Below, piece by piece: positions 37,066 through 46,835 of a stretch of 64,000 bases of DNA. This DNA is from QFNR01 sp043842855. GTDB lineage: Bacteria; Pseudomonadota; Gammaproteobacteria; Burkholderiales; Neisseriaceae. Numbering within the stretch: the first letter of the stretch is position 1; the number at the start of each line of letters is the position of its first letter. Location: positions 124,001-188,000 of the forward strand of contig JBBPJF010000002.1 of assembly GCA_043842855.1 (NCBI GenBank). Direction: 5' to 3'. The notes under the pieces were generated by a model. The model made no database searches and was not told the DNA's origin. It saw only the letters and a list, made by a program, of their open reading frames with translations. Position numbers and translations under genes: made by a program.

Positions 37066-37502
37066 ATGGTATACCCCAATTTTTTATACAGCTTATGGTT
37101 GACTCAACCAATTAAAAGGAACGGCAAAAAGCACTCTTATTAAGTTGTAGAAAAGTCACTCCCTAAGAGTTATTTAACTTTTTTATTAAAAAGAGTATGA
37201 TTTTTACTCGTATTTAACGTTTAAAGGTTTAAGCCCTTCCCGACATTCTACAAAAGGAGCTAAAAAATGCAAATAATTAGACTGAATTTGAGAAGCTTAT
37301 TCTATGAAGTCTAGTCCTTTGGTGTAGACAGTGAGCGCAGGATAAAAAGACGCAGAGGAAGAGGTATCAGACTGATTTGATTAGTTTAATAGGGTGAGAG
37401 ATTAACCTAATCAATCTTGAAGGTATGGCAAGTATTTTGTTTTACTGGTAACTGGTTGTTTTATTTCGTAAGCTTAGGCATAGCTTAATTTGGGAGAAAT
37501 TT
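37066..37502. other. Divergent gabD-copA spacer
   Basis: About 440 bases, AT-rich. It must hold promoters for both genes, but I see no clear operator and in particular no obvious CueR-type dyad. Confidence 0.35.
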
Positions 37503-37523
37503 ATTTATTCTACTAACCAAATA

Positions 37524-39671
37524 TTGTTTCAGATCTCTGGAATGCATTGTCAGGGTTGCGCCACTCGTCTTGAAAAGCTTCTGAAGCATACTCAAGGAGT
37601 ATTGGAAGTTTCAGTTAATTTTGCTGCTGAAACTTGCAGGGTAGTTTATGATCCACAGCAAGTTAGTACTGAAAAGCTTACAGAACTTATTCAGCAGGGG
37701 GGGTTTTTAGTTGAAGTGAAGGAAAATCTCCTAGCAAAGCCTCCTAATGCTTCTGAGGTCAGGGTACCCGTGAGACTATACTTAAGTTGGTTATGTGCCT
37801 TACCCTTTTTTATTCATATGCTGGGGATGTCTTTATCCATACCTGAGCTTCTATTACCTTATAAGGTGCAGTTTATTCTATCTAGCTTTGCACAACTGTA
37901 CTTAGCAGCTCCATTATACAAAGGTATGTTTGTTTCACTCCGAGGCGGGATGGCGAACATGGACGCTTTGGTCGCCTTAGGTACTTCTATTTCCTGGATT
38001 TTTTCTGTTTTAGTATTTTTATTTAACCCACACGATACAGTACACATTTATTTTGAAACCAATGTGATGCTGATTGCCTTTATAGGTTTAGGGCGTTACA
38101 TAGAAACCAGAACTAAGCATAGAAGCCTTAATCAGCTCAACAATTTATTAGCTTTATTTCCTACCAAAGCTAGGGTATACAGGGACAACACGTGGCAGTT
38201 GATTGAACGCAATCAGCTTAAGATAGGTGATCTAGTTAGGGTAAATATAGGAGAGAAATTAATTTCGGATGGTGAGATTATCTCAGGTGATGTGGTGCTC
38301 AATGAAAGTCACTTAACAGGTGAATCCCTGCCAGTAGAAAAGAAAGTGGGCAACAAGGTCTTGGCAGGTTCTATTGTTTTGGAAGGTAGTTGTACTTATA
38401 AAACTTCTGCACTAAATGAGAAAACTCATTTGGGGGATATGATTAAGGCTCTGAGCGAGGCACAGTCAACCAAAGCACCTATTGCTAGAATTGCGGATCA
38501 AGTTGCTGCTATTTTTGTTCCCTTAATCGTTGTAGTTGCTTTATTGGCCTTTTTAGGGAATATCTGGCTAGGTGTAGATTGGATACAGGCTTTGATTCGG
38601 GCAGTTTCAGTATTGGTTATTGCCTGTCCATGTGCATTAGGATTGGCCACTCCAGCAGCAATCATGGTGGGAATGGGTTTAGGCAGTAAACACGGTATTT
38701 GGTTTAAAAATGCAGAGATATTAGAAGCAGCTGCAGGTATTGATACGATTGTTTTTGATAAAACTGGTACCTTCACTGAAGGCACATTAACGCCGATGGA
38801 AACTTGGGTGGCTCCTGGAATTGATTTAAAGAACAGCCAACTATTAGAATTGGCTGCTTCTATTGAGCAGTACGGCAATCATCCGCTTGCAAAAGGCTTA
38901 GTGGAGGAGGTTAAACGTCAACAGCTAACCCTAAGACAGGCTACTTCCATAAAAAATGTATTGGGTTTGGGAATAGAAGGTGAAATAGAAGGCGTAGGGC
39001 AACTTAAAGTAGGTCAACCTGATTATACGGGTGTTGAACTTCCTGAATCACTCAGTTCCTCCTGGAATATATTCAGTGTAGTAACTGTAGCTGCCAACGG
39101 ACAACCATTAGGTGCAATTGCCCTTGCTGATCCTTTGAAGGAAGGTAGTGAGAGAGCAGTTGAATGGCTCGACGCACATGGTATAGAAACCTATATTATG
39201 AGTGGAGATAAACAGGCAGTAGCCGATTATATTGCTGCAAAAGTCAATATTCCCAAAACACGCACCATGGGCCAGATGCAGCCTCGCGATAAGGCTACAG
39301 CAATAGAAAACCTGCTTCAGCAGGCAAGAAAGGTGGTGATGGTGGGTGATGGAGTCAATGATGCTCCAGCTTTAGCAAAGGCAACAGTGAGCATGTCGAT
39401 GGGTAATGGTTCAGATATTGCAAACCAAACCGCTAGTATAGTACTTCTACAGCATTCTATTTTAGGGGTCAGTAGAGCCCTTCAGATAGCCCAGAGTACT
39501 GTAAGGAATATTCGACAAAATCTTTTCTTTGCTTTCCTTTATAATGCAGTAGGAGTCCCTATAGCTGCGTTTGGTCTCCTTACGCCTACTTTAGCCGGCT
39601 TAGCCATGTCCCTCAGCTCTATCTCTGTGCTCGTCAATGCTTTAAGACTAAAAGCGAAGAAATTTAGTTAG
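37524..39671 (+). CDS. copA: Copper-translocating P1B-type ATPase
   Basis: About 715 residues. One N-terminal HMA domain with CxxC (FQISGMHCQGCATRLEKLL), then eight membrane segments with the CPC metal site (VIACPCALGLATPAA near 368). Also present are the phosphorylation motif FDKTGTFTEG (near 412), HP motif GNHPLAKGL, TGES loop (HLTGESLPVEKKVG) and GDGVNDAPALAKA. It exports Cu(I) from the cytoplasm. No in-frame ATG precedes the CxxC motif; TTG at 37524 or ATT at 37503 (GGGAG six bases upstream) may start it. Confidence 0.92.
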   Translation: MFQISGMHCQGCATRLEKLLKHTQGVLEVSVNFAAETCRVVYDPQQVSTEKLTELIQQGGFLVEVKENLLAKPPNASEVRVPVRLYLSWLCALPFFIHMLGMSLSIPELLLPYKVQFILSSFAQLYLAAPLYKGMFVSLRGGMANMDALVALGTSISWIFSVLVFLFNPHDTVHIYFETNVMLIAFIGLGRYIETRTKHRSLNQLNNLLALFPTKARVYRDNTWQLIERNQLKIGDLVRVNIGEKLISDGEIISGDVVLNESHLTGESLPVEKKVGNKVLAGSIVLEGSCTYKTSALNEKTHLGDMIKALSEAQSTKAPIARIADQVAAIFVPLIVVVALLAFLGNIWLGVDWIQALIRAVSVLVIACPCALGLATPAAIMVGMGLGSKHGIWFKNAEILEAAAGIDTIVFDKTGTFTEGTLTPMETWVAPGIDLKNSQLLELAASIEQYGNHPLAKGLVEEVKRQQLTLRQATSIKNVLGLGIEGEIEGVGQLKVGQPDYTGVELPESLSSSWNIFSVVTVAANGQPLGAIALADPLKEGSERAVEWLDAHGIETYIMSGDKQAVADYIAAKVNIPKTRTMGQMQPRDKATAIENLLQQARKVVMVGDGVNDAPALAKATVSMSMGNGSDIANQTASIVLLQHSILGVSRALQIAQSTVRNIRQNLFFAFLYNAVGVPIAAFGLLTPTLAGLAMSLSSISVLVNALRLKAKKFS

Positions 39672-39688
39672 TTATTCTGTCAAATTGA

Positions 39689-40108
39689 TTAGGAAGAGTC
39701 TTTTTTAGTAACAAACCCAATTTTTTTGATACCTACCTTTTTTGCTGTTTCCAGTACTTCGATCACATGACGATAGGCAACCAATTCATCAGCCGAAATA
39801 GCCAGTACCAGTTCAGGATTTTTTTTAAAGTTTTCCTGTTCTAGAGCTAGTAACTCTGTGGAAGAAACTGCTTTTTTATCCAAAAAGTAATGACCCTTCG
39901 CATCAATGGAGATTCTCAAGACTTGCGCTGGAAGCTCATTTTCAGCTTTAAGCGAGGTGCTAGGTAAAGAAATAGGGATAGTATAAGTGAGTATTGGCAT
40001 AGCTATAATAAATACGACAAGCAACACTAGCATAACGTCCACCAGGGGAGTTACATTAATTTCTGCCTTTAAACTTTCCTTGTCTTCTTCAAAAACCGAC
40101 CAAGTCAT
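39689..40108 (-). CDS. exbD: Biopolymer transport protein ExbD
   Basis: A 139-residue ExbD/TolR protein with a short cytoplasmic lead and one membrane segment carrying the essential Asp (EINVTPLVDVMLVLLVVFIIA). A periplasmic domain with ELPAQVLRISIDAKGHYFLD follows. With ExbB it converts the proton motive force to energise TonB-dependent outer-membrane uptake. It overlaps exbB by one base. Confidence 0.93.
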   Translation of the reverse strand: MTWSVFEEDKESLKAEINVTPLVDVMLVLLVVFIIAMPILTYTIPISLPSTSLKAENELPAQVLRISIDAKGHYFLDKKAVSSTELLALEQENFKKNPELVLAISADELVAYRHVIEVLETAKKVGIKKIGFVTKKDSS

Positions 40109-40764
40109 TATTTGCTCTCCTGGCCCATGAGCTTAATTCGTAGTTGTTCAGCAAACAACCCTAGCTCTAACTTCAGTTGACTATTTTTCCTTACAAAAGC
40201 GTTATAAAACAGGACAGCGGGTATGGCGACGAAGAGTCCAAATGCTGTTGCTATTAGAGCTTCTCCGATAGGGCCCGCTACTTCAGCAATAGATACTTGC
40301 CCATGTTGACTAACATTAATTAGTGCTCGATAAATACCTATTACTGTACCGAATAGCCCAACGAAAGGGGCCATAGAACCAATAGAGGCCAGTACGACCA
40401 ACCAGTTATTGAAAGGTTGTAGAGCCTGAGAAAAATACTTGCGCAGCTGTCGGGATATAAATTCATCTAAGCTAATGTGCTGTTGTAATTGGAAAAGTTC
40501 TTGATATTCAGCTTTCGCTAGTGCGAGGGAGCGAGCCAAGGATTCCATGGGGCCAGTGTTCTTATTTTCCTTGTGAGAGAGGAAGTTCCAACTGGTCTCC
40601 TTCTGCAATTGCTCTGCAAAAAGCATATTACGTTTTTTTGCTGCACGTAATTCAAGCCACTTGACAATTGCTATCGTCCAACTGAATAAACTCATTATCA
40701 GTAGTACTAATAAATCTAATACAACTATACAGTCATTTTGTTTCAAAAAAGTTATAAAATTCAT
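40108..40764 (-). CDS. exbB: Biopolymer transport protein ExbB
   Basis: A 218-residue MotA/TolQ/ExbB proton-channel protein with three membrane segments (about 13-35, 120-145 and 170-195). It contains LASIGSMAPFVGLFGTVIGIYRAL and GPIGEALIATAFGLFVAIPAV, the family core. The usual neisserial order is tonB-exbB-exbD; here no tonB is readable upstream, only about 990 bases of spacer. Confidence 0.94.
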   Translation of the reverse strand: MNFITFLKQNDCIVVLDLLVLLIMSLFSWTIAIVKWLELRAAKKRNMLFAEQLQKETSWNFLSHKENKNTGPMESLARSLALAKAEYQELFQLQQHISLDEFISRQLRKYFSQALQPFNNWLVVLASIGSMAPFVGLFGTVIGIYRALINVSQHGQVSIAEVAGPIGEALIATAFGLFVAIPAVLFYNAFVRKNSQLKLELGLFAEQLRIKLMGQESK

Positions 40765-41756
40765 CGAGCTTTCCTAAATTCCAACTACTAACTCATTTAA
40801 GTGTAAAAATAATAGTAATTACTATCATATCCTATGTAGATCAGAGCCGGCATCAGTAGATGCTACAGCTGTGGCGGTGGTGCGCTGTGGCAATACTAGC
40901 AAATTTATGAAGACTAATAAATCACTATATGGCTTGGCTGTTCTTGTACAGCAGCTTATAGATAAGGCTGTCATTTAGCACCTGGGATTAAACTTCTAAT
41001 ATTGAAGCTTAGTTCTTTATGTGTACTACCGTACAACACAATATTTTCATATTGGATAGTAGCCTGCAATTGTTTAATACTCATAGTAAAGACAAATTTA
41101 ATTCTACCTAGGAAGCTTTTTGTTCTGAGTGTAGTGTACTAGAACCTTTCTTGATCTATCTTTGTACCCTGCTAAGAGAAAGTTTTTATTCCGCTATTTT
41201 CAGCAGTTTTCATGCTGCTCTGGACAGGAAAAATTTTTGTTAGTAGCTGAAATTAGAACCTATAGTCAGTTAATAGTTACTAGTCAGTTAGGTTTCAGTA
41301 CTAAGCATACAATGTAGCTTTCTAGCTTCCTTTGTACTTTACTTAGTCTAAAGCTCAATCGTAAGTTGACCTATAACTTTCGGTTTTAGTCCTTTAAATT
41401 CTTAGACAAAAGGAAGTACTGTTCGATCTAATTATGTGACCCTGTCTTAAAGGGTGGAATGTGGGCTAGCAGTTTGAGGTTACTCTAGTTTCTCGGTACG
41501 TTCGGTTGCCAAAGCTAGCATGGAAATTAGAGTAACCGAAAAGAGAACGCTTAAAAGCTCATCCTACTTGAAGATTGAAAAAAAATAGGCTAACCTCTTC
41601 TTTCAATAAACCTGAACTAGGATCAGTCATTAGGCCTTGACTAGTTGACTACTTACGAGAAGCACGTACCCAAAATCGTCGTTTGTCGAGTAGCCCACCA
41701 GGCATGGTCGAGGAAGCAAGAGCTTAATACTGGTTTTAGTTAAAAGAGAGGTGAGT
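40765..41756. other. 1-kb spacer between exbB and ilvB
   Basis: No open frame can be supported. The place where tonB would be expected on the minus strand carries stops in every frame. Near its right end lies a strong inverted repeat (41478-41537). Confidence 0.45.
41478..41537. promoter_or_regulatory. 15-bp inverted repeat upstream of ilvB
   Basis: GGTTACTCTAGTTTC (41478-41492) pairs with GAAATTAGAGTAACC (41523-41537), with one G-T wobble and a 30-base loop. It lies 220 bases before ilvB and has no T tail. It may be an operator, an attenuator stem, or the terminator of something lost. Confidence 0.45.
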
Positions 41757-43535
41757 ATGCAAATTTCAGGTGCTCAGATTATAGTGCAAAGCCTGAAGTC
41801 TGAAGGAGTCAAACATGTCTTCGGTTACCCCGGCGGGGCTGTCCTTGAAATCTACGATGCGTTTTACAAACTAAAAGCTTTTGAGCATATCTTGGTCCGG
41901 CATGAACAAGCAGCAGTTCATATGGCTGATGCTTACGCTAGAGCTTCAGGCCGAGTAGGAGTTGCGTTGGTGACTTCCGGTCCTGGAGCCACTAACGCAG
42001 TAACGGGTATTGCGACTGCCCATAGTGATTCGGTTCCGGTGGTAGTCATTTCTGGGCAGGTTGCTTCTTCTGGTATTGGGTCTGATGCCTTTCAAGAAGT
42101 TGATATGGTTGGAATAACGCGTCCATGCGTTAAGCACAACTTTCTTGTTAAAGATGTGAATCATCTGGCAGATACCATCAAAAAAGCCTTTCATATTGCT
42201 AGGACAGGCCGCCCGGGTCCGGTGGTGGTAGATGTAGCCAAAGATGCCACTCAAGCACCTAGTAAGTTTTGTTACCTTCAAGAACCACCTTTTATTCGTT
42301 CCTATCAGCCAGTGATCGAAGGCCATAAAGGGCAAATTAAGAAAGCAATCCAAATCTTAGCGGCTGCCAAAAGGCCTCTAGTTTGTTACGGAGGAGGGGT
42401 CATACTGGGCGATGCATCTGACCAGCTACGACAATTGATAGAGCTGTTAGGCGTGCCTTGCGTAGCTACCTTAATGGGTCTTGGGGCTTATCCTAGTGGA
42501 CATAGACAATTTTTAGGTATGGTGGGGATGCATGGCACCTATGAGGCTAACCTAGCGATGCAACATGCAGACGTTTTATTAGCAGTAGGTATGCGTTTCG
42601 ATGATCGGGTAATTTCTGTTCCAGAAAAATATTTTAAAGTACCTAAAAAAATTATCCATATTGATATTGACCCTTCATCTATCTCTAAGAGAGTGTTTGC
42701 TGCCGTACCGATTGTAGGATGCGCAAAAAATGTTTTATCTGCTATAACCCAAACGTGGCAAGAGAGGCAATTAATGCTCCAGACGCATTCTCTACAAAGC
42801 TGGTGGCAAACCATTGAACATTGGAGGAAAAGCCACTGTTTAGCTTATGAAAATGATTCTGAAGTAGTTAAACCACAATATGTCATAGAAAAACTGGCTC
42901 AGTTAACGAATAATAAGGCAGTTGTTACCTCTGATGTGGGACAGCATCAGATGTATGTAGCTCAGTATTACCCTTTTCAAAGGACACGGCAATGGCTCAA
43001 TTCCGGTGGCCTGGGGACAATGGGTGTGGGCCTCCCCTATGCCATGGGGGCACAATTTGCATTACCTGGAGAAGATATTTTCTGTGTAACTGGTGATGGT
43101 TCTATACAAATGAATATACAAGAGCTTTCTACCTGTTGTCAGTATCGTTTGCCAATTAAGGTAATCAATCTGAATAATCATTTTCTTGGGATGGTGCGTC
43201 AGTGGCAAGAGTTTTACTATGATAACCGTTATTCACAAACTTACATGGATTCTCTACCAGACTTTGTCAGATTGGCTGAAGCATATGGACATGTGGGTAT
43301 GCGCATTGAAAAAAAGAGGGATGTGGAGCCGGCTTTGAGGGAAGCTATTTCTCTTAAAGATCGATTAGTATTTATGGATTTTGTGACTAGCCAAGAGCAA
43401 AACGTATATCCCATGGTAGGGAATGGGAAAGGTCTAGATGAAATGCTCCTACCACCACATATGAGGGACCTGGGTAAAAATTCGGAAGTATTTGACGTGA
43501 CGGATAAACACTACGACATTAGGAGTGTACCGTGA
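41757..43535 (+). CDS. ilvB: Acetolactate synthase large subunit
   Basis: A ThDP-dependent enzyme making acetolactate or acetohydroxybutyrate in branched-chain amino acid synthesis. It has VFGYPGGAVLEIYDA, the ThDP-activating Glu in VRHEQAAVHMADAYARASG, SGPGATNAVTGIATAHSDSVP, and the ThDP/Mg motif VTGDGSIQMNIQELST. The ATG at 41757 follows GAGAGG; GTG 41751 would add two residues. It overlaps ilvH by four bases (GTGA). Confidence 0.96.
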   Translation: MQISGAQIIVQSLKSEGVKHVFGYPGGAVLEIYDAFYKLKAFEHILVRHEQAAVHMADAYARASGRVGVALVTSGPGATNAVTGIATAHSDSVPVVVISGQVASSGIGSDAFQEVDMVGITRPCVKHNFLVKDVNHLADTIKKAFHIARTGRPGPVVVDVAKDATQAPSKFCYLQEPPFIRSYQPVIEGHKGQIKKAIQILAAAKRPLVCYGGGVILGDASDQLRQLIELLGVPCVATLMGLGAYPSGHRQFLGMVGMHGTYEANLAMQHADVLLAVGMRFDDRVISVPEKYFKVPKKIIHIDIDPSSISKRVFAAVPIVGCAKNVLSAITQTWQERQLMLQTHSLQSWWQTIEHWRKSHCLAYENDSEVVKPQYVIEKLAQLTNNKAVVTSDVGQHQMYVAQYYPFQRTRQWLNSGGLGTMGVGLPYAMGAQFALPGEDIFCVTGDGSIQMNIQELSTCCQYRLPIKVINLNNHFLGMVRQWQEFYYDNRYSQTYMDSLPDFVRLAEAYGHVGMRIEKKRDVEPALREAISLKDRLVFMDFVTSQEQNVYPMVGNGKGLDEMLLPPHMRDLGKNSEVFDVTDKHYDIRSVP

Positions 43536-44023
43536 GACACATCATTTCGATTTTACTGGAAAATGAATCGGGTGCATTAAGTCGGGTGGTAGGTCTTTTT
43601 TCTGCCAGAGGTTATAACATTGATTCGCTTAATGTGAGTATTACGGACGATGTGACCTTATCTAGGCTTACCTTAACTACACAAGGGGATGGCAGTGTAA
43701 TAGAGAAAATACTAAAGCAATTAAATAAGTTAGTTGAAGTGGTAAAAGTAATTGATCTTAATGAAAGTAAATTTACTGAGGCGGAATTAAGTCTGATAAA
43801 AATCAGAGTCGTGGCTAAAGACCGACGAGATTTTTTAGATTTAAGTGAGATCTATCGGGCCAAGGTAGTAGATATTTCTGAGAGAACATTGACTGTCAGA
43901 CTGACTGGGAGTAGTGAGAAAATCGATTCTTTTATAGAACTAGTGGGGAAAGGTAATATTTTGGAAGTAGCTCGGTCAGGCGCAGTGGGTTTAGGTAGTG
44001 GTGAGAGAACACTAAAAATTTAG
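43532..44023 (+). CDS. ilvH: Acetolactate synthase small (regulatory) subunit
   Basis: A 163-residue ACT-domain protein: HIISILLENESGALSRVVGLFSARGYNIDSLNVS, followed by RLTLTTQGD. It activates the large subunit and carries valine feedback inhibition. The start is GTG at 43532, overlapping the ilvB stop. ilvC follows 18 bases later. Confidence 0.95.
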   Translation: MRHIISILLENESGALSRVVGLFSARGYNIDSLNVSITDDVTLSRLTLTTQGDGSVIEKILKQLNKLVEVVKVIDLNESKFTEAELSLIKIRVVAKDRRDFLDLSEIYRAKVVDISERTLTVRLTGSSEKIDSFIELVGKGNILEVARSGAVGLGSGERTLKI

Positions 44024-44041
44024 ATAGGAGAGAGTAGGACA

Positions 44042-45055
44042 ATGAGAGTGTATTATGATAAGGACGCAGATCTGTCCTTGATTAAGGATAAGACAGTAGC
44101 CATTTTGGGGTATGGATCGCAAGGACACGCCCATGCAGCGAATCTTAGAGATTCCGGTGTAGAGGTGCTGGTGGGGGTGAGGAAAGGAGTTTCCTGGGAG
44201 AAAGCTAAGCAAGCGGGACATCAAGTAAAAACAGTGGCTGAAGCGGTCAAAGCAGCAGATTTAGCGATGCTTTTGTTGCCTGATGAGGATCAACCGAGAG
44301 TTTATAAGAATGAAATAGAACCCCATTTAAAAAAAGGCGCTACGCTTGCCTTTGCTCATGGTTTTTGTATTCATTACAATCAGATCCTACCTAGCCCTGA
44401 ACTAGACGTCATCATGGTGGCCCCAAAGGGCCCTGGGCATACAGTACGAAGTGAATTCATTAAGGGGGGGGGAGTACCAAGTTTAATTGCAGTCAAGCAA
44501 GATTTTTCAGGTCAAGCTAGGGACGTAGCCTTATCCTATGCAGCAGCAAACGGTGGTACTAAAGCAGGGGTGATAGAGACCACTTTCTCAGAGGAGACCG
44601 AGACGGATTTATTCGGAGAGCAGGCTGTGCTGTGTGGCGGATGTGTGGAACTGATCAAAGCGGGTTTTGAAACTTTAGTAGAAGCTGGCTATGCTCCAGA
44701 GATGGCTTATTTTGAGTGCTTGCATGAGTTGAAGTTAATTGTAGATTTGATCTATGAAGGCGGTATCGCCAATATGAATTATTCTATTTCTAATAATGCT
44801 GAATTTGGTGAATATACCACGGGGTCCCAGGTAATTAATGAGGGCAGTAAAGCTGCTATGAGAGCTGCGCTTCAGCGCATTCAAAATGGGGACTATGCTA
44901 AGCAATTTATCCTAGAAGGGCAATTAAACTACCCGTCTATGACGGCAAGAAGGCGCTTGAATGCAGCACATCCTGTAGAAGTAGTGGGACAGAAGCTACG
45001 TTCTATGATGCCCTGGATTAGCAAGAATAAGTTGGTCGACACACAGAAAAATTAA
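44042..45055 (+). CDS. ilvC: Ketol-acid reductoisomerase (class I)
   Basis: A 337-residue enzyme. It has VAILGYGSQGHAHAANLRDSGVEV, VMVAPKGPGHTVRSEF, and the knotted C-terminal domain with metal-binding Glu/Asp (FSEETETDLFGEQAVLCGG, YFECLHELKLIVDLIYEGGI). It isomerises and reduces acetolactate. It ends the ilvBHC operon, with AGGAGAG upstream of the ATG. Confidence 0.97.
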   Translation: MRVYYDKDADLSLIKDKTVAILGYGSQGHAHAANLRDSGVEVLVGVRKGVSWEKAKQAGHQVKTVAEAVKAADLAMLLLPDEDQPRVYKNEIEPHLKKGATLAFAHGFCIHYNQILPSPELDVIMVAPKGPGHTVRSEFIKGGGVPSLIAVKQDFSGQARDVALSYAAANGGTKAGVIETTFSEETETDLFGEQAVLCGGCVELIKAGFETLVEAGYAPEMAYFECLHELKLIVDLIYEGGIANMNYSISNNAEFGEYTTGSQVINEGSKAAMRAALQRIQNGDYAKQFILEGQLNYPSMTARRRLNAAHPVEVVGQKLRSMMPWISKNKLVDTQKN

Positions 45056-45072
45056 ATAGAATCATAAAAAAA

Positions 45073-45137
45073 CTATCTAAAAGCCTATACTGGATGAAGG
45101 AAGTAGCGTTTTTTTAGCTACACTTCCTTTCAGATAG
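45073..45137 (+). terminator. Stem-loop after ilvC
   Basis: AAGGAAG with TAGC (45097-45107) pairs with GCTA and CTTCCTT (45117-45129), with a two-base bulge and T-rich loop. An outer CTATCT/AGATAG pair (45073-45078, 45132-45137) encloses it. No clear T tail follows, so termination is probable but not certain. Confidence 0.5.
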
Positions 45138-46781
45138 GAGCTATGGTGTTTATCGTAGTGATATGCAGAAACTTGTTTTTGATAGCACCTTACTAGATTT
45201 AAGTTAGCTTGGAGCACTGCTTTTTGTCTAGCTTACTACACGCACTTTCTATTATTACTCAATTTAAAGTTATTTCTGCTGCCTATAAGCAACGTCCCGA
45301 GAGCGTGATGGTCACGCTTGGATAAGGGTTATTGGAGATTATATCGGGAGTTGCTAGCCCAGGTTAGATTCTATGTGTCTACTCAACCTAGGTTTATTCA
45401 GCACTATTCCCAGGATTTAATACAGTTATTTTTTACAATTTTTCTATTTATAAGCTTTTTCAGGAAATCCTCGCTTGTGATAATTAAGGTAGTGACTTTT
45501 ATAGTTTTAGCGCAGATAAGGTAACTGAATATCCTGACCTGAAAAGCAGAGTAGTTGATTCCTATCAAACATGGAGATGGCATCCAATAAAAGATTTTTT
45601 TGATGATTTTTAAATAGCATTGCTTGGCAAAACCCGCCAATAAGCGTAACCATTTGCAACTAAATTTTCTTAAAAAGTAGATGAGAAATTGATTAAGCAA
45701 CGAGTGTAGGAAGGCAACACTGATGTAAAGAGTAGTAACTAAAATGGATCAACTAGGGAGTTTGGTCTAGGAACTTTAGACTAAACGACCGATTAAATAT
45801 TGGGTTCCTTTTTCTTATTCATTCTAATTTTCTGAAGATGACGGAGTTTTTTTTGATACTTTGATCTCATTCTTAATTGATTTCCTGATCGTATTATGGA
45901 TATCGCTAAATCAGACTTATAGCGATTAGCTGTAGTTGGCTGAAGCAAATCGGTTACTTGACTATTACCAATTGTTTAACCTTTCTTTCTTTTCAAATCT
46001 AAACCAGGGGTCTCGTAGTATTTAATTTTGCATAAGACCCAGAATAATTCCTCATTTGAGATAGTATTATCTCTATCTCTTGGAGATATAATTTGTCTAT
46101 TCAAAACTTATCGTACTATATATGTTTAGTGGAATTATATTAACCTTATACAATGCCGTTGGATCTTTTCTATAAAAGCTCTTCAAGAGTTATTGGCTGT
46201 AAATTTTAGTTTATTTTCTTCAAAAAAATATTAGAAAATTACTATAAAAGTAATTACAGTAATTAAAAGTCTTACATAGAAAAATTATTCTTAAAAATAC
46301 TCTAGAATTTATACGAAAAAATTTCAGATAAGCCATAAATAGCTCAGATAAGTGGGTTTAATTCAAAATAGCCGCTATTTAATTTAGCACTTACTAAGTA
46401 TTAATAAGGAAGCATCAGGTTAATTAATAGCTTAACTTAATAGGGCTAATTTACTGGGTTTTCCTAATACCAAAAAATATATTTTTCATAAAATAGCTCT
46501 AATTAAATAGTTATGATATTAAGAAAATATCCAACGCTTGAGATTTAAATAAAAATATTGGTATTAATATTTTAAATTAGTCTCATAAAATTTATTCATT
46601 AGTACCAATAATTTTTAAGTTCTAGTAAATGATTTCCATCTCATATTTCAGATAATCAGCCAGGATTTTATTCATAGCTAGTTATCAAAGTTAGATTAAT
46701 AGAGTTATGAATAAATTTGGTATTAATTATCCTAATCATCCTTAAATTACTATAAGAATTTATTTTAGTTAGTAACAATTA
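45138..46781. other. 1.6-kb AT-rich spacer left of the T4SS locus
   Basis: Only short frames without recognisable content occur. From about 46000 the AT content rises sharply up to the trbM promoter, which may mark the edge of an acquired element. I found no integrase, tRNA or direct repeat that would define the boundary. Confidence 0.45.
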
Positions 46782-46790
46782 TGTTACAAT
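46782..46790 (+). promoter_or_regulatory. Extended -10 promoter of the trbM-virB1-B5 operon
   Basis: TGTTACAATCGCAC has the extended -10 form TGnTACAAT, 45 bases before the trbM ATG. The same motif appears on the minus strand before the other T4SS arm. Confidence 0.5.
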
Positions 46791-46835
46791 CGCACGTTTT
46801 TTCACATAGCTAGTTAATTATTTGAGTGTATATGT

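Noticed and set aside
45318..45700. Short hydrophobic frames on both strands after ilvC.
   Set aside because: AT-rich sequence produces Phe/Ile/Leu-rich frames by chance; no RBS or conserved motif is visible.
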